This document shows, one piece after another, positions 56,022-64,000 of a DNA stretch of 64,000 nt. The DNA lies in assembly GCF_016107535.1 (NCBI RefSeq), contig NZ_JABASQ010000005.1, positions 95,797 through 159,796 on the forward strand, read 5' to 3'. The notes beneath the pieces are model-generated. The model saw nothing but the letters and a program-made list of their open reading frames with translations, had not been told where the DNA came from and ran no database searches. The DNA comes from Psychrobacter cibarius (GTDB lineage Bacteria; Pseudomonadota; Gammaproteobacteria; Pseudomonadales; Moraxellaceae). The position numbers were made by a program, and so were the translations under genes. The stretch's first letter is position 1; every line of letters begins with the position of its first letter.

Positions 56022-56807
56022 ATGGACAATGAGAACATGGATATCGAAAGCGACACCGCCAATCAAATCGCTAGTCAAATAGAAATAATCTATGAAGATG
56101 AATTTCTGGTAGCAATTAATAAAGAGGCTGGTCTATTGGTGCATCGCAGTTGGCTGGATAAAGGCGAGACGCGCTTTGCCATGCAACTCACTCGTGATGC
56201 GGTAGGTTGCCACGTATTTCCGGTGCACCGGTTAGACAAGCCCACATCGGGCGTATTATTGTTTGGCAAGAGCTCAGCCGTGGCGCGCAGCCTTGGCGAG
56301 GCTTTTACTGAACACAAAGTTACCAAGCAGTATTTAGCCGTGGTGCGCGGCTATATGCCAGAACAAGGCACCGTTGATTATGCGTTGAGCTTTCAGCCCG
56401 ATGCCATCGCCGATAAGTTTGCCGATTTGGACAAACCCGCTCAAGAGGCGGTGACCCATTGGCAAAGTTTGGCACAAATCGAGCTACCATTTGCCGTATC
56501 AAAAAAGCATGACACGAGCCGCTATAGTCTTGTGCGCTTGACACCCGAGACTGGGCGCAAGCATCAGCTGCGTCGGCACATGCGACATGTATTCCATCAT
56601 ATCGTGGGTGATACTAGCCACGGTGATATACGTCACACACGATTTTTTCGTACCCACTATGATTGTACGCGCATGTTGCTGCATGCTCAGACTTTAGCGC
56701 TCAGCCACCCCGTCACTGGTGAGCCATTATTGCTAAAAGCTAAATTAGATGACCAATGGATGCGTATCTTAGAAGAGTTTTCTTGGGTGGACAGCGCTAA
56801 AGATTAA
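56022..56807 (+). CDS. truC: tRNA pseudouridine(65) synthase TruC
   Basis: Isomerises U65 in tRNA-Ile and tRNA-Asp. 261 residues of the RluA type: IIYEDEFLVAINKEAGLLVHR, the catalytic HRLDKPTSGVLLFGKS, TKQYLAVVRGY, GRKHQLRRHMRHVFHHIVGDTSHGD and RMLLHAQTL. The HRHVFHHI/GDTxHG form fits TruC better than RluA, RluC or RluD. No good ribosome binding site is seen for the ATG at 56022; a second ATG at 56037 is possible. Confidence 0.88.
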   Translation: MDNENMDIESDTANQIASQIEIIYEDEFLVAINKEAGLLVHRSWLDKGETRFAMQLTRDAVGCHVFPVHRLDKPTSGVLLFGKSSAVARSLGEAFTEHKVTKQYLAVVRGYMPEQGTVDYALSFQPDAIADKFADLDKPAQEAVTHWQSLAQIELPFAVSKKHDTSRYSLVRLTPETGRKHQLRRHMRHVFHHIVGDTSHGDIRHTRFFRTHYDCTRMLLHAQTLALSHPVTGEPLLLKAKLDDQWMRILEEFSWVDSAKD

Positions 56808-56966
56808 ACAGCGTAGGTTTTATCTTAGATAGTCATATCAAAGAAGTCGACATACTGATGCTAGATATGAAGGTTCGATACCCTAGTAAGGACTTCAATC
56901 TTCGGCTATGAGCTTTTGGATTTTTATTTACCGTAAGCGCTGTTATAGGAATAAGAGCAGCTAACA

Positions 56967-57911
56967 TCATACTGGCTGGCGCTTTCTTCCCAGTTTCATT
57001 CTTATATTCGCTAGCACCAACCCCGACAATATCAATATCATTGCCAGCATCTTCCACCATGTCACGACCTCTCCTGTAAGCAGCACTGAGGTTGTCATAC
57101 CGAATACTGGCACCAATAGAGCAAACGGCATAACCTTAGAAGCCGTATTTTGACTAAGCAGATGCGCCCACAGTCCAAAGCCTATCAGCGTTGAGACATA
57201 CACGATAAACCCAAGTGATAACCAAGACTTAAGCGATGCCTCGGTAAACGTCGCCAGCTGCCATGCCTCGGTCTCAAATATGAGAGAAGATAGCGTTAAA
57301 ATCACGCAAGCGATCAGACCACCCCAAACCACGAGAGCGAGAGCAGACAACGCGGATGCCTTATTCCTTCCACTATTAGACGAAATAATAGCCCCGTCTG
57401 ATCCTTGCTGCATCGCTTGTGTTGAAACCTGTTTTGAAGCAATGTTACCAAAGCTCCAGCCTATGGCCGCAATCAAGATACAGACAAACCCAGCCAGAGG
57501 CATATCACCACCAAGGTTCAACGCGATGACGCTAAGCCCTAGCACACCGACCAGCATACCGATGATTTGCATGCGACTCACTGCCTCACCCAGTATAAAA
57601 TACGCCAACAATACGGTAATAAAAATTTGAATTTGTAGCAATAGTGCCGTCAATCCTGCTGATGCCCCTAAGTGCATGGCAGTAAATATAAAAGCATACT
57701 GCATGACAAACGTACCGATAGCATAGATAAGTAATGTACGGTTAAATTTGGGCGGCTTCAGAAAGAAAACCAGTGGCACAGCGGTAAAGAAAAAACGCAG
57801 GGCGGTGAGCATTAGCGGTGGAAAGCTTTCAAGCCCCCATGCAATAAAAGTAAAGTTCACACCCCAAATAAAAGTAACCAGTACAGCCAATGCAGTGTAT
57901 ATAGGAGTCAT
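56967..57911 (-). CDS. EamA-family (DMT superfamily) transporter
   Basis: 314 residues with ten predicted membrane segments arranged as two EamA units. The first starts VLVTFIWGVNFTFIAWGLESFPPLMLTALRF and the second begins around GFVCILIAAIGWSFGNIASKQ. The SKVMPFALLVPVFGMTTSVLLTGEVV segment is typical of EamA/YdcZ-like exporters. A loop between the halves is serine- and asparagine-rich (residues about 190-205). Such proteins export amino acids or other metabolites; the substrate is unknown. Confidence 0.85.
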   Translation of the reverse strand: MTPIYTALAVLVTFIWGVNFTFIAWGLESFPPLMLTALRFFFTAVPLVFFLKPPKFNRTLLIYAIGTFVMQYAFIFTAMHLGASAGLTALLLQIQIFITVLLAYFILGEAVSRMQIIGMLVGVLGLSVIALNLGGDMPLAGFVCILIAAIGWSFGNIASKQVSTQAMQQGSDGAIISSNSGRNKASALSALALVVWGGLIACVILTLSSLIFETEAWQLATFTEASLKSWLSLGFIVYVSTLIGFGLWAHLLSQNTASKVMPFALLVPVFGMTTSVLLTGEVVTWWKMLAMILILSGLVLANIRMKLGRKRQPV

Positions 57912-57989
57912 GTAGTTGGCCTAGAAAGTTATGGCTGATTATTATATTTAAAAATTTTATGACAATCTCGTATTAACCATAGGATGCTT

Positions 57990-58409
57990 TTAGAGAGTGA
58001 GCACTACACTTACACACAATAGAACGGCAATGAGCATTAATATTGCACCGCCTATTTTTGTAATTAAGTATAGGTTATCTTAAGCTTTCCATAGATATCG
58101 ACTGGCTAAAGCAAATGCTTCTGCGTAGCAAAAATGGATCAGTAAGACCAGTAGGCAAAAAGATGAAGCTAAAATTAGAAATTGAGAAAGATAGGTTTGT
58201 TCAGTATCGATAAATTGCGGAAATACAGCCATAAAAAATAAGATAAGTTTTGGGTTAGAAAGGGAGGTTAGCAAACCTTCTTTGAACAACCTACCAGCAC
58301 TTGTACTGCTAACCTCTAAGTTGCTATCAGACTCTAGGACAAATGATTTTCTCTTTCCAAAGATCATTCTGAAAAACAAAAGAGTATACCCCAACAGAAC
58401 CCAGCTACT
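57990..58409 (-). pseudogene. Broken LysE-family exporter gene
   Basis: The stretch from SSWVLLGYTLLFFRMIFGK through LTSLSNPKLILFFMAVFPQFID to AFALASRYLWKA is the middle and C-terminal part of a LysE protein. Two in-frame stops break it: TGA at 58410-58412 just before SSW, and TAA at 58080-58082 after WKA. Beyond the second stop the same frame continues with LYLITKIGGAILMLIAVLLCV, the typical last helix, to a final stop at 57990. The N-terminal half with the PGP motif is missing. An intact LysE gene stands at 38830. Confidence 0.8.
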
Positions 58410-58523
58410 TCACCCTTTAAATCCATTAATAGACCACTTAAAGCAGACTGATATAAGAGAACCACTCAAAATAAACTTTTGAACGATCTAAACGTTGCAG
58501 TGTAAACGCGCCAATATAAAGAC

Positions 58524-59357
58524 TTAAACCAATCCCTTATACAGAAAGTAACACCCTACAACCGTTAATAACAACGCAAAGCATTTCTTTAAAAGCTCTG
58601 GTGATAGTATATGAGCAACTTTCGCGCCTAGCTTGGCGGTAAAAAAGCTCATGATGCTGATCCCTAAAAAGGCATAAATGTGTACAAAGCCAATGGTGTT
58701 AGGCACATCAATTCGTTGCTGCATCCCAAAGAACATAAAGCCTAATGCCCCAGCTATGGCAATCGGCAGACCACAAGCTGCTGAGGTACCAACGGCTTTT
58801 TGCATGACTACACCATAACGCGTGAGATAAGGCACGGTTAAGCTACCGCCGCCAATACCGAAAATGGCAGAAGCGATACCGATAACCCCACCTGCTGCTA
58901 ATTGCCTAGGTTTTGAAGGCAGTTGTGTATTAGCATCGTCGGCACTACTAGAATTGGTAGCAGGATTAGTAACCTGTTTTTTGCCACCGAAAAACATCTT
59001 GTAGGCGACCCACAGTAAAAATACGCCAACAATGAGCTGAAGGTATAGCCCAGACATCTGCCCTGCAATCCCTGCCCCTAAAAAGCAACCAATCGCTAAG
59101 CCTGGTGCCAGATTTTTGAAGACAGGCCACATGACTGCGCCTTTTTTATTATGTGCCATGAGCGAGCTGATCGAGGTGACAATGATGGTCGCCAATGACG
59201 TACCTAATGCCAAATGCATGATATTGTCAGGGCTGTAACCCATTTGCGTAAAGACGATGAATAATAATGGCACGATAATTGTGCCACCGCCTACACCAAA
59301 TAGCCCCGCAGCAAATCCTGCTAGCGCACCTATGATTAAAAAAATGATTAATTCCAC
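58524..59357 (-). CDS. TauE/SafE-family sulfite/sulfonate-type permease
   Basis: 277 residues with about eight membrane segments. The family motif GFAAGLFGVGGGTIIVPLL in the first helix is repeated in the second half as GIASAIFGIGGGSLTVPYL. Members export sulfite, sulfoacetate or related anions; the substrate is not proven by sequence. It lies 77 bp downstream of the flavin reductase gene on the same strand and could belong to the mesX-led unit, which would be interesting if that pathway releases a sulfur anion. Confidence 0.88.
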   Translation of the reverse strand: MELIIFLIIGALAGFAAGLFGVGGGTIIVPLLFIVFTQMGYSPDNIMHLALGTSLATIIVTSISSLMAHNKKGAVMWPVFKNLAPGLAIGCFLGAGIAGQMSGLYLQLIVGVFLLWVAYKMFFGGKKQVTNPATNSSSADDANTQLPSKPRQLAAGGVIGIASAIFGIGGGSLTVPYLTRYGVVMQKAVGTSAACGLPIAIAGALGFMFFGMQQRIDVPNTIGFVHIYAFLGISIMSFFTAKLGAKVAHILSPELLKKCFALLLTVVGCYFLYKGLV

Positions 59358-59434
59358 GGGATATTTACTTCTTATGTAGAGTTAGTACGATGGTTATTTT
59401 AGTTCAGTGACAATCAATCAGTTAAAAAGCCAAA

Positions 59435-59935
59435 TTAAGCGATTTCTGCTTGATCCACTTGACCAACCCGAGAATAGGCACGATTAAAATACACCAAACT
59501 CTCCTCTTGCTCACTTTGTCTAATGGCGACCACCCGGCACATGAAAACACTGTGCGTGCCCACTTGCTGAATGTCCTCAATCTCACAATCAAAACTGACC
59601 AACGCATCTTCTAAAACGGGAGCGCCTGTTTTAAGCGGTGACCAAGAGCCGTATTCAAATCGCTCTTGTGAACTCAATTTGGAGGCAAAAGCGTTAGATA
59701 TTGATTCATGCTGTGCACCTAAAACATTGACACTTAACGTTTTATTTTCAATAAAATGGGCATGTGAGCGAGATGTCTGATTCATGCAAACCAGCAAGGT
59801 TGGCGGTGTATCTGTGACGCTACACACCGCAGATGCGGTAAACCCATGAGTGCCAGCGCTGCCTTCTGTGGTAATGACATTGACCGCTGTTGTTAACAAA
59901 GACATACCGTCTCTAAAATCGGTGGCTTCAATCAT
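59435..59935 (-). CDS. Flavin reductase family protein (HpaC-like)
   Basis: 166 residues. RDGMSLLTTAVNVITTEGSAGTHGFTASAVCSVTDTPPTLLVCMNQTSRSH is the FMN-binding start of short-chain flavin reductases, and NVLGAQHESISNAFA follows. These enzymes use NAD(P)H to supply reduced flavin to an oxygenase or other partner. GGAG precedes the ATG. It lies directly downstream of mesD and mesX; a similar flavin-reductase gene beside this pair in Acinetobacter is recalled from memory. It may supply reduced flavin needed by MesX/MesD. Confidence 0.88.
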   Translation of the reverse strand: MIEATDFRDGMSLLTTAVNVITTEGSAGTHGFTASAVCSVTDTPPTLLVCMNQTSRSHAHFIENKTLSVNVLGAQHESISNAFASKLSSQERFEYGSWSPLKTGAPVLEDALVSFDCEIEDIQQVGTHSVFMCRVVAIRQSEQEESLVYFNRAYSRVGQVDQAEIA

Positions 59936-60071
59936 GACTTAACTCCTAAATTTTAAATCTTTAAGTTCATTGATAACTGAGGTCACTCATGAGTTTAAAC
60001 AAGCTGGTATAGACGGGGTTAAAAACCCAACCTATAAAAGCTAAATTTTGCATCAGTTTAGTCAATGAACC

Positions 60072-61127
60072 CTAAGCGGTCAGTTCTTGACGCACGATTG
60101 CTGCGCCAGCACTTAACGCTTGCAGCTTGCCGCGTGCCACTTGGCGCGATAGTGGTGCCATACCGCAGTTGGTTGAAGGATACAACTTATCCGCTTCGAC
60201 GAACTGCAAGGCTTTGCGTAGCGTATTGGCCACTTCTTCAGGGGTTTCAATGGTATTGGTTGCCACGTCAATGGCACCAATCATCACTTTTTTACCGCGG
60301 ATCAATTCAATCAAATCCATTGGTACATGTGAGTTTTGGCATTCTAAAGAGACAATATCAATATTCGACTGTTGCAATTTAGGAAAGGCTTGCTCATATT
60401 GGCGCCACTCTGAACCCAGTGTCTTTTTCCAATCGGTATTGGCTTTGATGCCATAGCCGTAGCAGATATGCACCGCCGTCTCACACTTTAGACCTTCAAT
60501 GGCACGCTCTAACGTGGCAATACCCCAGTCGTTGACGTCATCAAAGAACACGTTAAACGCAGGCTCATCAAATTGGATAATATCCACCCCAGCCGCCTCT
60601 AACTCTCTGGCTTCTTGATTCAATATTTTAGCAAATTCCCACGCCAATTTTTCACGGCTTTTATAATGACCATCATATAAGGTATCAATCATGGTCATCG
60701 GACCAGGCAGTGCCCATTTGATTGGCTGATCGGTTTGTGCACGTAAAAACTTAGCATCATCAACAAATACAGGTTTTTGACGGCTTACCGCGCCCACGAC
60801 TGACGGCACACTGGCATCATAACGATTACGAATACGCACGGTCTCGCGCTTCTCAAAATCGACGCCATCCAGATGTTCAATAAAGGTGGTCACAAAGTGC
60901 TGACGAGTTTGCTCGCCATCACTGACAATATCAATGCCTGCATGTACCTGTTCTTGCAATGTCAAACGTAGTGCGTCTTGTTTGGCTTCAAGCAGTTGCT
61001 CACCTTCTAATGCCCAAGGTGACCAGATTTTTTCAGGTTCTGCAAGCCAAGAAGGTTTCGGTAAACTGCCCGCCGTTGACGTCGGTAGTAATTTTTGTGT
61101 CGGTAATAATATTGTCATACGATTCAT
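60072..61127 (-). CDS. mesD: Core-MetE methionine synthase MesD
   Basis: Cobalamin-independent methionine synthase made of only the C-terminal catalytic half of MetE. About 351 residues with TSTAGSLPKP near the start, DGEQTRQHFVTTF, LPGPMTMIDT, IQFDEPAFN, the zinc ligands HICYGYG (His and Cys), SLECQNS (Glu) and TNCGMAPL (Cys). The adjacent DUF1852 gene identifies it as MesD, a folate-independent form reported to work with MesX and oxygen. Its natural methyl donor is not established. The ATG at 61127 has AGAAG upstream; the frame extends to 61151. Confidence 0.88.
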   Translation of the reverse strand: MNRMTILLPTQKLLPTSTAGSLPKPSWLAEPEKIWSPWALEGEQLLEAKQDALRLTLQEQVHAGIDIVSDGEQTRQHFVTTFIEHLDGVDFEKRETVRIRNRYDASVPSVVGAVSRQKPVFVDDAKFLRAQTDQPIKWALPGPMTMIDTLYDGHYKSREKLAWEFAKILNQEARELEAAGVDIIQFDEPAFNVFFDDVNDWGIATLERAIEGLKCETAVHICYGYGIKANTDWKKTLGSEWRQYEQAFPKLQQSNIDIVSLECQNSHVPMDLIELIRGKKVMIGAIDVATNTIETPEEVANTLRKALQFVEADKLYPSTNCGMAPLSRQVARGKLQALSAGAAIVRQELTA

Positions 61128-61171
61128 CTTCTTATTTATTGGTATTCTCATTTCAGCCAGATTGAGCGTGT

Positions 61172-62209
61172 TTAGGCAGCGTATTCTTTATTCGCACATG
61201 CTTCTGCCACGTGCTCATTTACATCATAGCTTGCTGCCCACTCATTAAGAATGGTTTGGTATGGCTTGATGAACTGCTCTTCGGTGAACTTACCTTGTGT
61301 CACTGCCATCTGGCTGCGCTCTGCGCGATCATAGACGATTTGCGTTAGGGAATAATCTTGGTACTTCAAACTCGGTTGATACACTTGACCCGCTGCCGAA
61401 TTGGCATTATAAATCTCAGGTCGGTAGATTTTTTGAAACGTCTCCATGGTACTAATCGCACTGATCAGCTCAAGATCGGTATAATCGCTCAGCAAGTCAC
61501 CCGCAAAATAAAAGGCTAAAGGTGCAACACTGCCAGCAGGCATAAAGTAGCGAACGGTTAAACCCATTTTGGAAAAGTACTCATCGGTTAATGACCCTTT
61601 GTTCAAAGAGCAGCCATCTTGTTTGTATTCAACGCCCAATACAGGGTGCTGATTGGTCGTACGTTGATAGGTTTTACTGGTGGAAACACTCAAGCAAATC
61701 ACAGGCTTCTTGGTGAAATTAGCTTGGTAAGCTTCTGAATTCAATAAATACTGAAACAGTTTGCCATGTAAGTCACCGAAATCTACTGGTGGCGCAGATG
61801 ATGGATGTTTATCGAAATGGTCTAATAAGACCACGCTAAAGTCATAATCGCGCACATAAGATGAGAAACTATTACCAATCATACCGTCAATACGGGTGTT
61901 TTCTTTCTGATCCACAATCGTTGTTTGCAGCATCTCGATGATAGGGAAAGTATCGCCATTTCCTGCCACATCCATGTCGACAGAAATAATATCAACCTCA
62001 ACAGAATAACGATCTGCGGTGGGATTATCCCAATGTGCCAAAGCATTAAAACGATTATTGATCATTCTTAACGTTTTGCTTAAGTTCTCTTGACGATGCT
62101 CGCCACGCGCCAAATTCGCAAAGTTTGTCGTCAGACGCGTGCTATTTGCAGGATGATAGTTTTCATCAAAACGAATGCGCTTAATGGCACAACTAAATTC
62201 TTTACTCAT
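61172..62209 (-). CDS. mesX: DUF1852 protein MesX, partner of MesD
   Basis: 345 residues with the DUF1852 pattern: the N-terminal FSCAIKRIRFDENYHPANSTRLTTNFANLARGEHR, MIGNSFSSYVRDYDFSVVLLDHFD, GVEYKQDGCSLNKGSLTDEYFSKMGLTVRYFMP and RPEIYNANSAAGQVYQPSLKYQDYSLTQIVYDRAERS. MesX is required with MesD for methionine synthesis in Acinetobacter; its biochemical step is unknown. mesD follows 44 bp downstream. A MetR-type palindrome about 115 bp upstream suggests control by methionine status. Confidence 0.9.
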   Translation of the reverse strand: MSKEFSCAIKRIRFDENYHPANSTRLTTNFANLARGEHRQENLSKTLRMINNRFNALAHWDNPTADRYSVEVDIISVDMDVAGNGDTFPIIEMLQTTIVDQKENTRIDGMIGNSFSSYVRDYDFSVVLLDHFDKHPSSAPPVDFGDLHGKLFQYLLNSEAYQANFTKKPVICLSVSTSKTYQRTTNQHPVLGVEYKQDGCSLNKGSLTDEYFSKMGLTVRYFMPAGSVAPLAFYFAGDLLSDYTDLELISAISTMETFQKIYRPEIYNANSAAGQVYQPSLKYQDYSLTQIVYDRAERSQMAVTQGKFTEEQFIKPYQTILNEWAASYDVNEHVAEACANKEYAA

Positions 62210-62627
62210 GATAATCCGCTACCCTAATCTACTCTCATTATTTGAGATAAAACCAAATTTGTGTATGAGGTGAATCATACCTAAACTATTACATGAATAA
62301 AAACGATACTATTTAAATATAAGATGAATATAATTCATGTTAATGAAATTATGGTATGACATGAGATTGGATAGCGGAGACTTTATGACTTGCTCGATAG
62401 GATCATTCAGCAAAAAATAAGCCTGTAGAAAAATGAGCTACGCTAGTGAAAGCATAAAGAAAATTTCGATAAACTAACTAACGAATCTAAGGATTCTCTC
62501 ATTAAAAAAGCCAAAACTTATTTTCTAAGTCTCAGCCCTTTTTTGATAATATAAATAGAGAATTGCTTTCTATTGATTTTATCAGCGATAAAATTTTTAA
62601 GATTTTTTCAACCTTAACGCTGTTAAA
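62210..62627. other. Intergenic region, 418 bp, between YceI gene and mesX
   Basis: No gene is evident. It contains the MetR-type palindrome at 62324-62338 and, by position, the mesX promoter and the 3' end of the YceI gene. No SAM or cobalamin riboswitch elements were recognised. An A-run and T-run near 62504-62540 do not form a good stem. Confidence 0.5.
62324..62338. promoter_or_regulatory. MetR-type operator upstream of mesX
   Basis: ATGAAT-ATA-ATTCAT is a perfect palindrome containing TGAA-N5-TTCA, the recognition pattern of the LysR-type activator MetR. It lies about 115 bp ahead of the mesX start, a sensible place for activation. Confidence 0.6.
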
Positions 62628-63242
62628 CTACTGCCTTGCCGCTTCAATCTGAATATTTAGCTGAACTTCTTTAGTAATACCCAATAACGTATATTTACTG
62701 ATGCCCCATTTCGTTCGATCAATGGTCGTTGTAAAATCCCCACCGCACACTGATTTTTTCAATATTGGGTTTAGGTAGCAATTGAACTTGGTAGCCGTCA
62801 GCGTAATGGGATTAGTCTTGCCGTGTAGTGTCAACATACCATCGACTTTGCTGACATTTGAACCACTACCATCAGTCGTAAAATACCATTTGGTAGACTC
62901 AAATTGCGCCAGTGGAAACTGCTCAATATCGAAAAAATCTGCGCTTTTTAACGTAATATCAAATGCTGTATTGCCTGTATTTAGGCTATTCAGAGGAATT
63001 ACTAACGAGATATTACCGGTCTTAGCCGCTGGGTCATAATCTAGCTGCCCAGTGATATTATAAAAGCCACCTGTGTTGGTAGAGGTATTAAAATGGTCAA
63101 TAGCAAAGCGTACATTGGTATGAGTGGGGTCGATATCGTAAGTCATCGCCTGACTGCTGGCGATACCTAACATGCTTAGGCATAAGGCTAGTAGCGGCTT
63201 TTGAGAAGACAGTATGACTGTTGAGAGGGACATTTGATTCAT
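62628..63242 (-). CDS. YceI-family periplasmic protein
   Basis: About 204 residues. A signal peptide (LALCLSMLGIASSQA-M) is followed by the YceI lipocalin-like barrel: YDIDPTHTNVRFAIDHF, GGFYNITGQLDYDPAAKTGNISLVIPLNSLNTG, SADFFDIEQFPLAQFESTKW, GMLTLHGKTNPITLTATKFNC and TIDRTKWGISKY. Family members bind polyisoprenoids or related lipids; the ligand here is unknown. The frame opens at 63281, but the ATG at 63242 (AAGGAATG upstream) gives a normal signal peptide. Confidence 0.88.
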   Translation of the reverse strand: MNQMSLSTVILSSQKPLLALCLSMLGIASSQAMTYDIDPTHTNVRFAIDHFNTSTNTGGFYNITGQLDYDPAAKTGNISLVIPLNSLNTGNTAFDITLKSADFFDIEQFPLAQFESTKWYFTTDGSGSNVSKVDGMLTLHGKTNPITLTATKFNCYLNPILKKSVCGGDFTTTIDRTKWGISKYTLLGITKEVQLNIQIEAARQ

Positions 63243-63421
63243 AGTAACATTCCTTTGCTGTATAAATGATAGAGCCATCACATCCTTTGTGACTGTGCTT
63301 GTGATTTTGCTCTTATAATTGCTCTCTTATATAATGACAACAAGCCCATACTTAATCAATAAATATAGGCTTGAACCGCCCCGGGATTGTCGGAGACCTA
63401 ATATTCTGAGAGAATACGACA

Positions 63422-63730
63422 ATGAAAACACGACATTATACTCCTGAGATTAAAGAACGCGCCGTTCGCATGCTCATTGAAGCGGCAGGCGACTACCCCT
63501 CTACCTGGTCAGCGATTCAAGCCATCGCCCCTAAGATTGGCTGCACACCTGAGACCCTGCGATCCTGGCATAAAAAGCACATCGATCAAACTATTCCTGC
63601 CTCAGTACAAGCGCAAAGTGATAAAGAACGCATCAAAGAGCTTGAACGCGAGAATAAAGAACTTAAGCAAGCTAATGAAATCATCAGGAAGGCTGCGGCT
63701 TTTTTCGCCCAGGCGGAGCTCGACCGCTGA
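63422..63730 (+). CDS. IS3-family transposase OrfA
   Basis: 102 residues: a helix-turn-helix (YTPEIKERAVRMLIEAAG and IGCTPETLRSWHKK) that binds the element ends, and a leucine-zipper region (ERIKELERENKELKQANEIIRKAAAFFAQAELDR). The slippery heptamer T-TTT-TTC at 63700-63706 lies in the last codons and would allow a -1 frameshift to give the OrfAB transposase. Confidence 0.93.
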   Translation: MKTRHYTPEIKERAVRMLIEAAGDYPSTWSAIQAIAPKIGCTPETLRSWHKKHIDQTIPASVQAQSDKERIKELERENKELKQANEIIRKAAAFFAQAELDR

Positions 63731-63738
63731 CTAAAATC

Positions 63739-64000
63739 ATGATTCACTTCATCGACGACAATAAACACCTTTATGGGGTCGAGCTGATCTGTAGAGTCCT
63801 ACCGATTGCCCCGTCAACTTATTATCGTGTTCAAGCCTTAAGCGACAACCCACACAAGCGTTCACTGCGCAGTCAGCATGACGCCTATTACATCGGTGAG
63901 ATTAAACGTATTTGGCGGGACAGCAAGTGCCGTTACGGTGCGCGCAAAGTCTGGCAGCAGATGAAAGCTGACGGGTTAAAGGTTGCTCGGTGTACCGTAG
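63739..64000 (+). CDS. IS3-family transposase OrfB, 3'-truncated by window edge
   Basis: In the -1 frame relative to OrfA, the reading PLTKIMIHFIDDNKHLYGVELICRVLPIAPSTYYR is the typical N-terminus of IS3 OrfB, followed by YIGEIKRIWRDSKCRYGARKVWQQM. The DDE catalytic residues lie beyond the window. The ATG at 63739 could be used for a free OrfB; the frameshift product is the likely transposase. Confidence 0.88.
   Translation, partial: MIHFIDDNKHLYGVELICRVLPIAPSTYYRVQALSDNPHKRSLRSQHDAYYIGEIKRIWRDSKCRYGARKVWQQMKADGLKVARCTV

Larger units (their letters stand above)
63372..64000 (+). mobile_element. IS3-family insertion sequence, left end and transposase genes, cut by window edge
   Basis: The left end begins TGAACCGCCCCGGGATTGTC at 63372, of the type found at IS3-family ends (TGA, then a GC-rich inverted repeat). 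orfA starts 50 bp inside, and orfB follows in the -1 frame. The right end, its inverted repeat and the target duplication lie beyond the window. Confidence 0.85.

Noticed and set aside
62504..62545. Terminator near the YceI gene
   Set aside because: The A-run with GCC and the T-run with GCCC are not complementary, so no stable stem forms.

Overview
The window reads as a chromosomal segment of a Moraxellaceae gammaproteobacterium, most likely Psychrobacter. The clues are gene content and order: dksA-gluQ, ribH-nusB-thiL-pgpA, gltX beside tRNA-Ala/tRNA-Glu, the MesX/MesD methionine synthase known from Acinetobacter, and moderately AT-rich intergenic DNA. This assignment is an inference from protein families, not from a database match. 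There is no prophage and no CRISPR array. The only mobile element is an IS3-family insertion sequence that runs off the right edge.

Layout. 1-3 kb: 3' part of a CpdA-type phosphodiesterase, dksA and gluQ. 3-6 kb: ftsW and murD on the minus strand. 6-13.5 kb: a SulP transporter with a universal stress protein, glnK-amtB behind a sigma-54-type promoter, small secreted or unknown proteins, a secreted nuclease and tRNA-Ser(GGA). 13.7-22.3 kb: a six-gene minus-strand catabolic operon (ridA, aldehyde dehydrogenase, variant M19 hydrolase, BCCT transporter, a 579-residue protein of unknown family, a DUF3726-like protein) with a divergent LysR regulator. 22.4-26 kb: a YdcF-like protein, cardiolipin synthase and rlmA. 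26-34.7 kb: the first half of the division and cell wall (dcw) cluster, rsmH-ftsL-ftsI-murE-murF-mraY, also on the minus strand. 35-37.5 kb: gltX, a small unknown protein and two tRNA genes. 37.6-47.7 kb: small exported proteins, a LysE exporter, acnA, ydjM- and ychJ-like genes, an immunity-like gene, a glutamine amidotransferase and homoserine kinase. 47.9-56.8 kb: hisF, the ribH-nusB-thiL-pgpA run, glmU, glmS and truC. 57-63.3 kb: a DMT transporter, a LysE relic, a sulfite-exporter-type permease, the mesX-mesD-flavin reductase set and a YceI protein. 63.4 kb on: the IS3 element.

How the genes work together. Much of the window feeds peptidoglycan synthesis. GlmS and GlmU make UDP-GlcNAc; MurE, MurF, MurD and MraY build the muropeptide lipid; FtsI, FtsL and FtsW act at the septum. 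The dcw cluster is split here: about 20 kb of unrelated genes lie between mraY and murD, although both parts keep the same orientation, and mraY is followed by its own terminator.

The best candidate for an undescribed system is the 13.7-22.3 kb operon. It combines an uptake protein with altered betaine-site residues, an M19-like hydrolase that lacks three of the five usual metal ligands, a RidA imine deaminase, an aldehyde dehydrogenase and two proteins of unknown function. It sits behind a perfect LysR-type palindrome. It looks like a complete catabolic pathway for a nitrogen-containing, betaine-like compound, but the substrate cannot be read from the sequence. Secondary points of interest are a possible small RNA near 6.2-6.45 kb, an immunity-like gene caught between ychJ and a decayed ychJ-like fragment, a homoserine kinase with an extra C-terminal domain, and a small protein built from two tandem copies of one unit.
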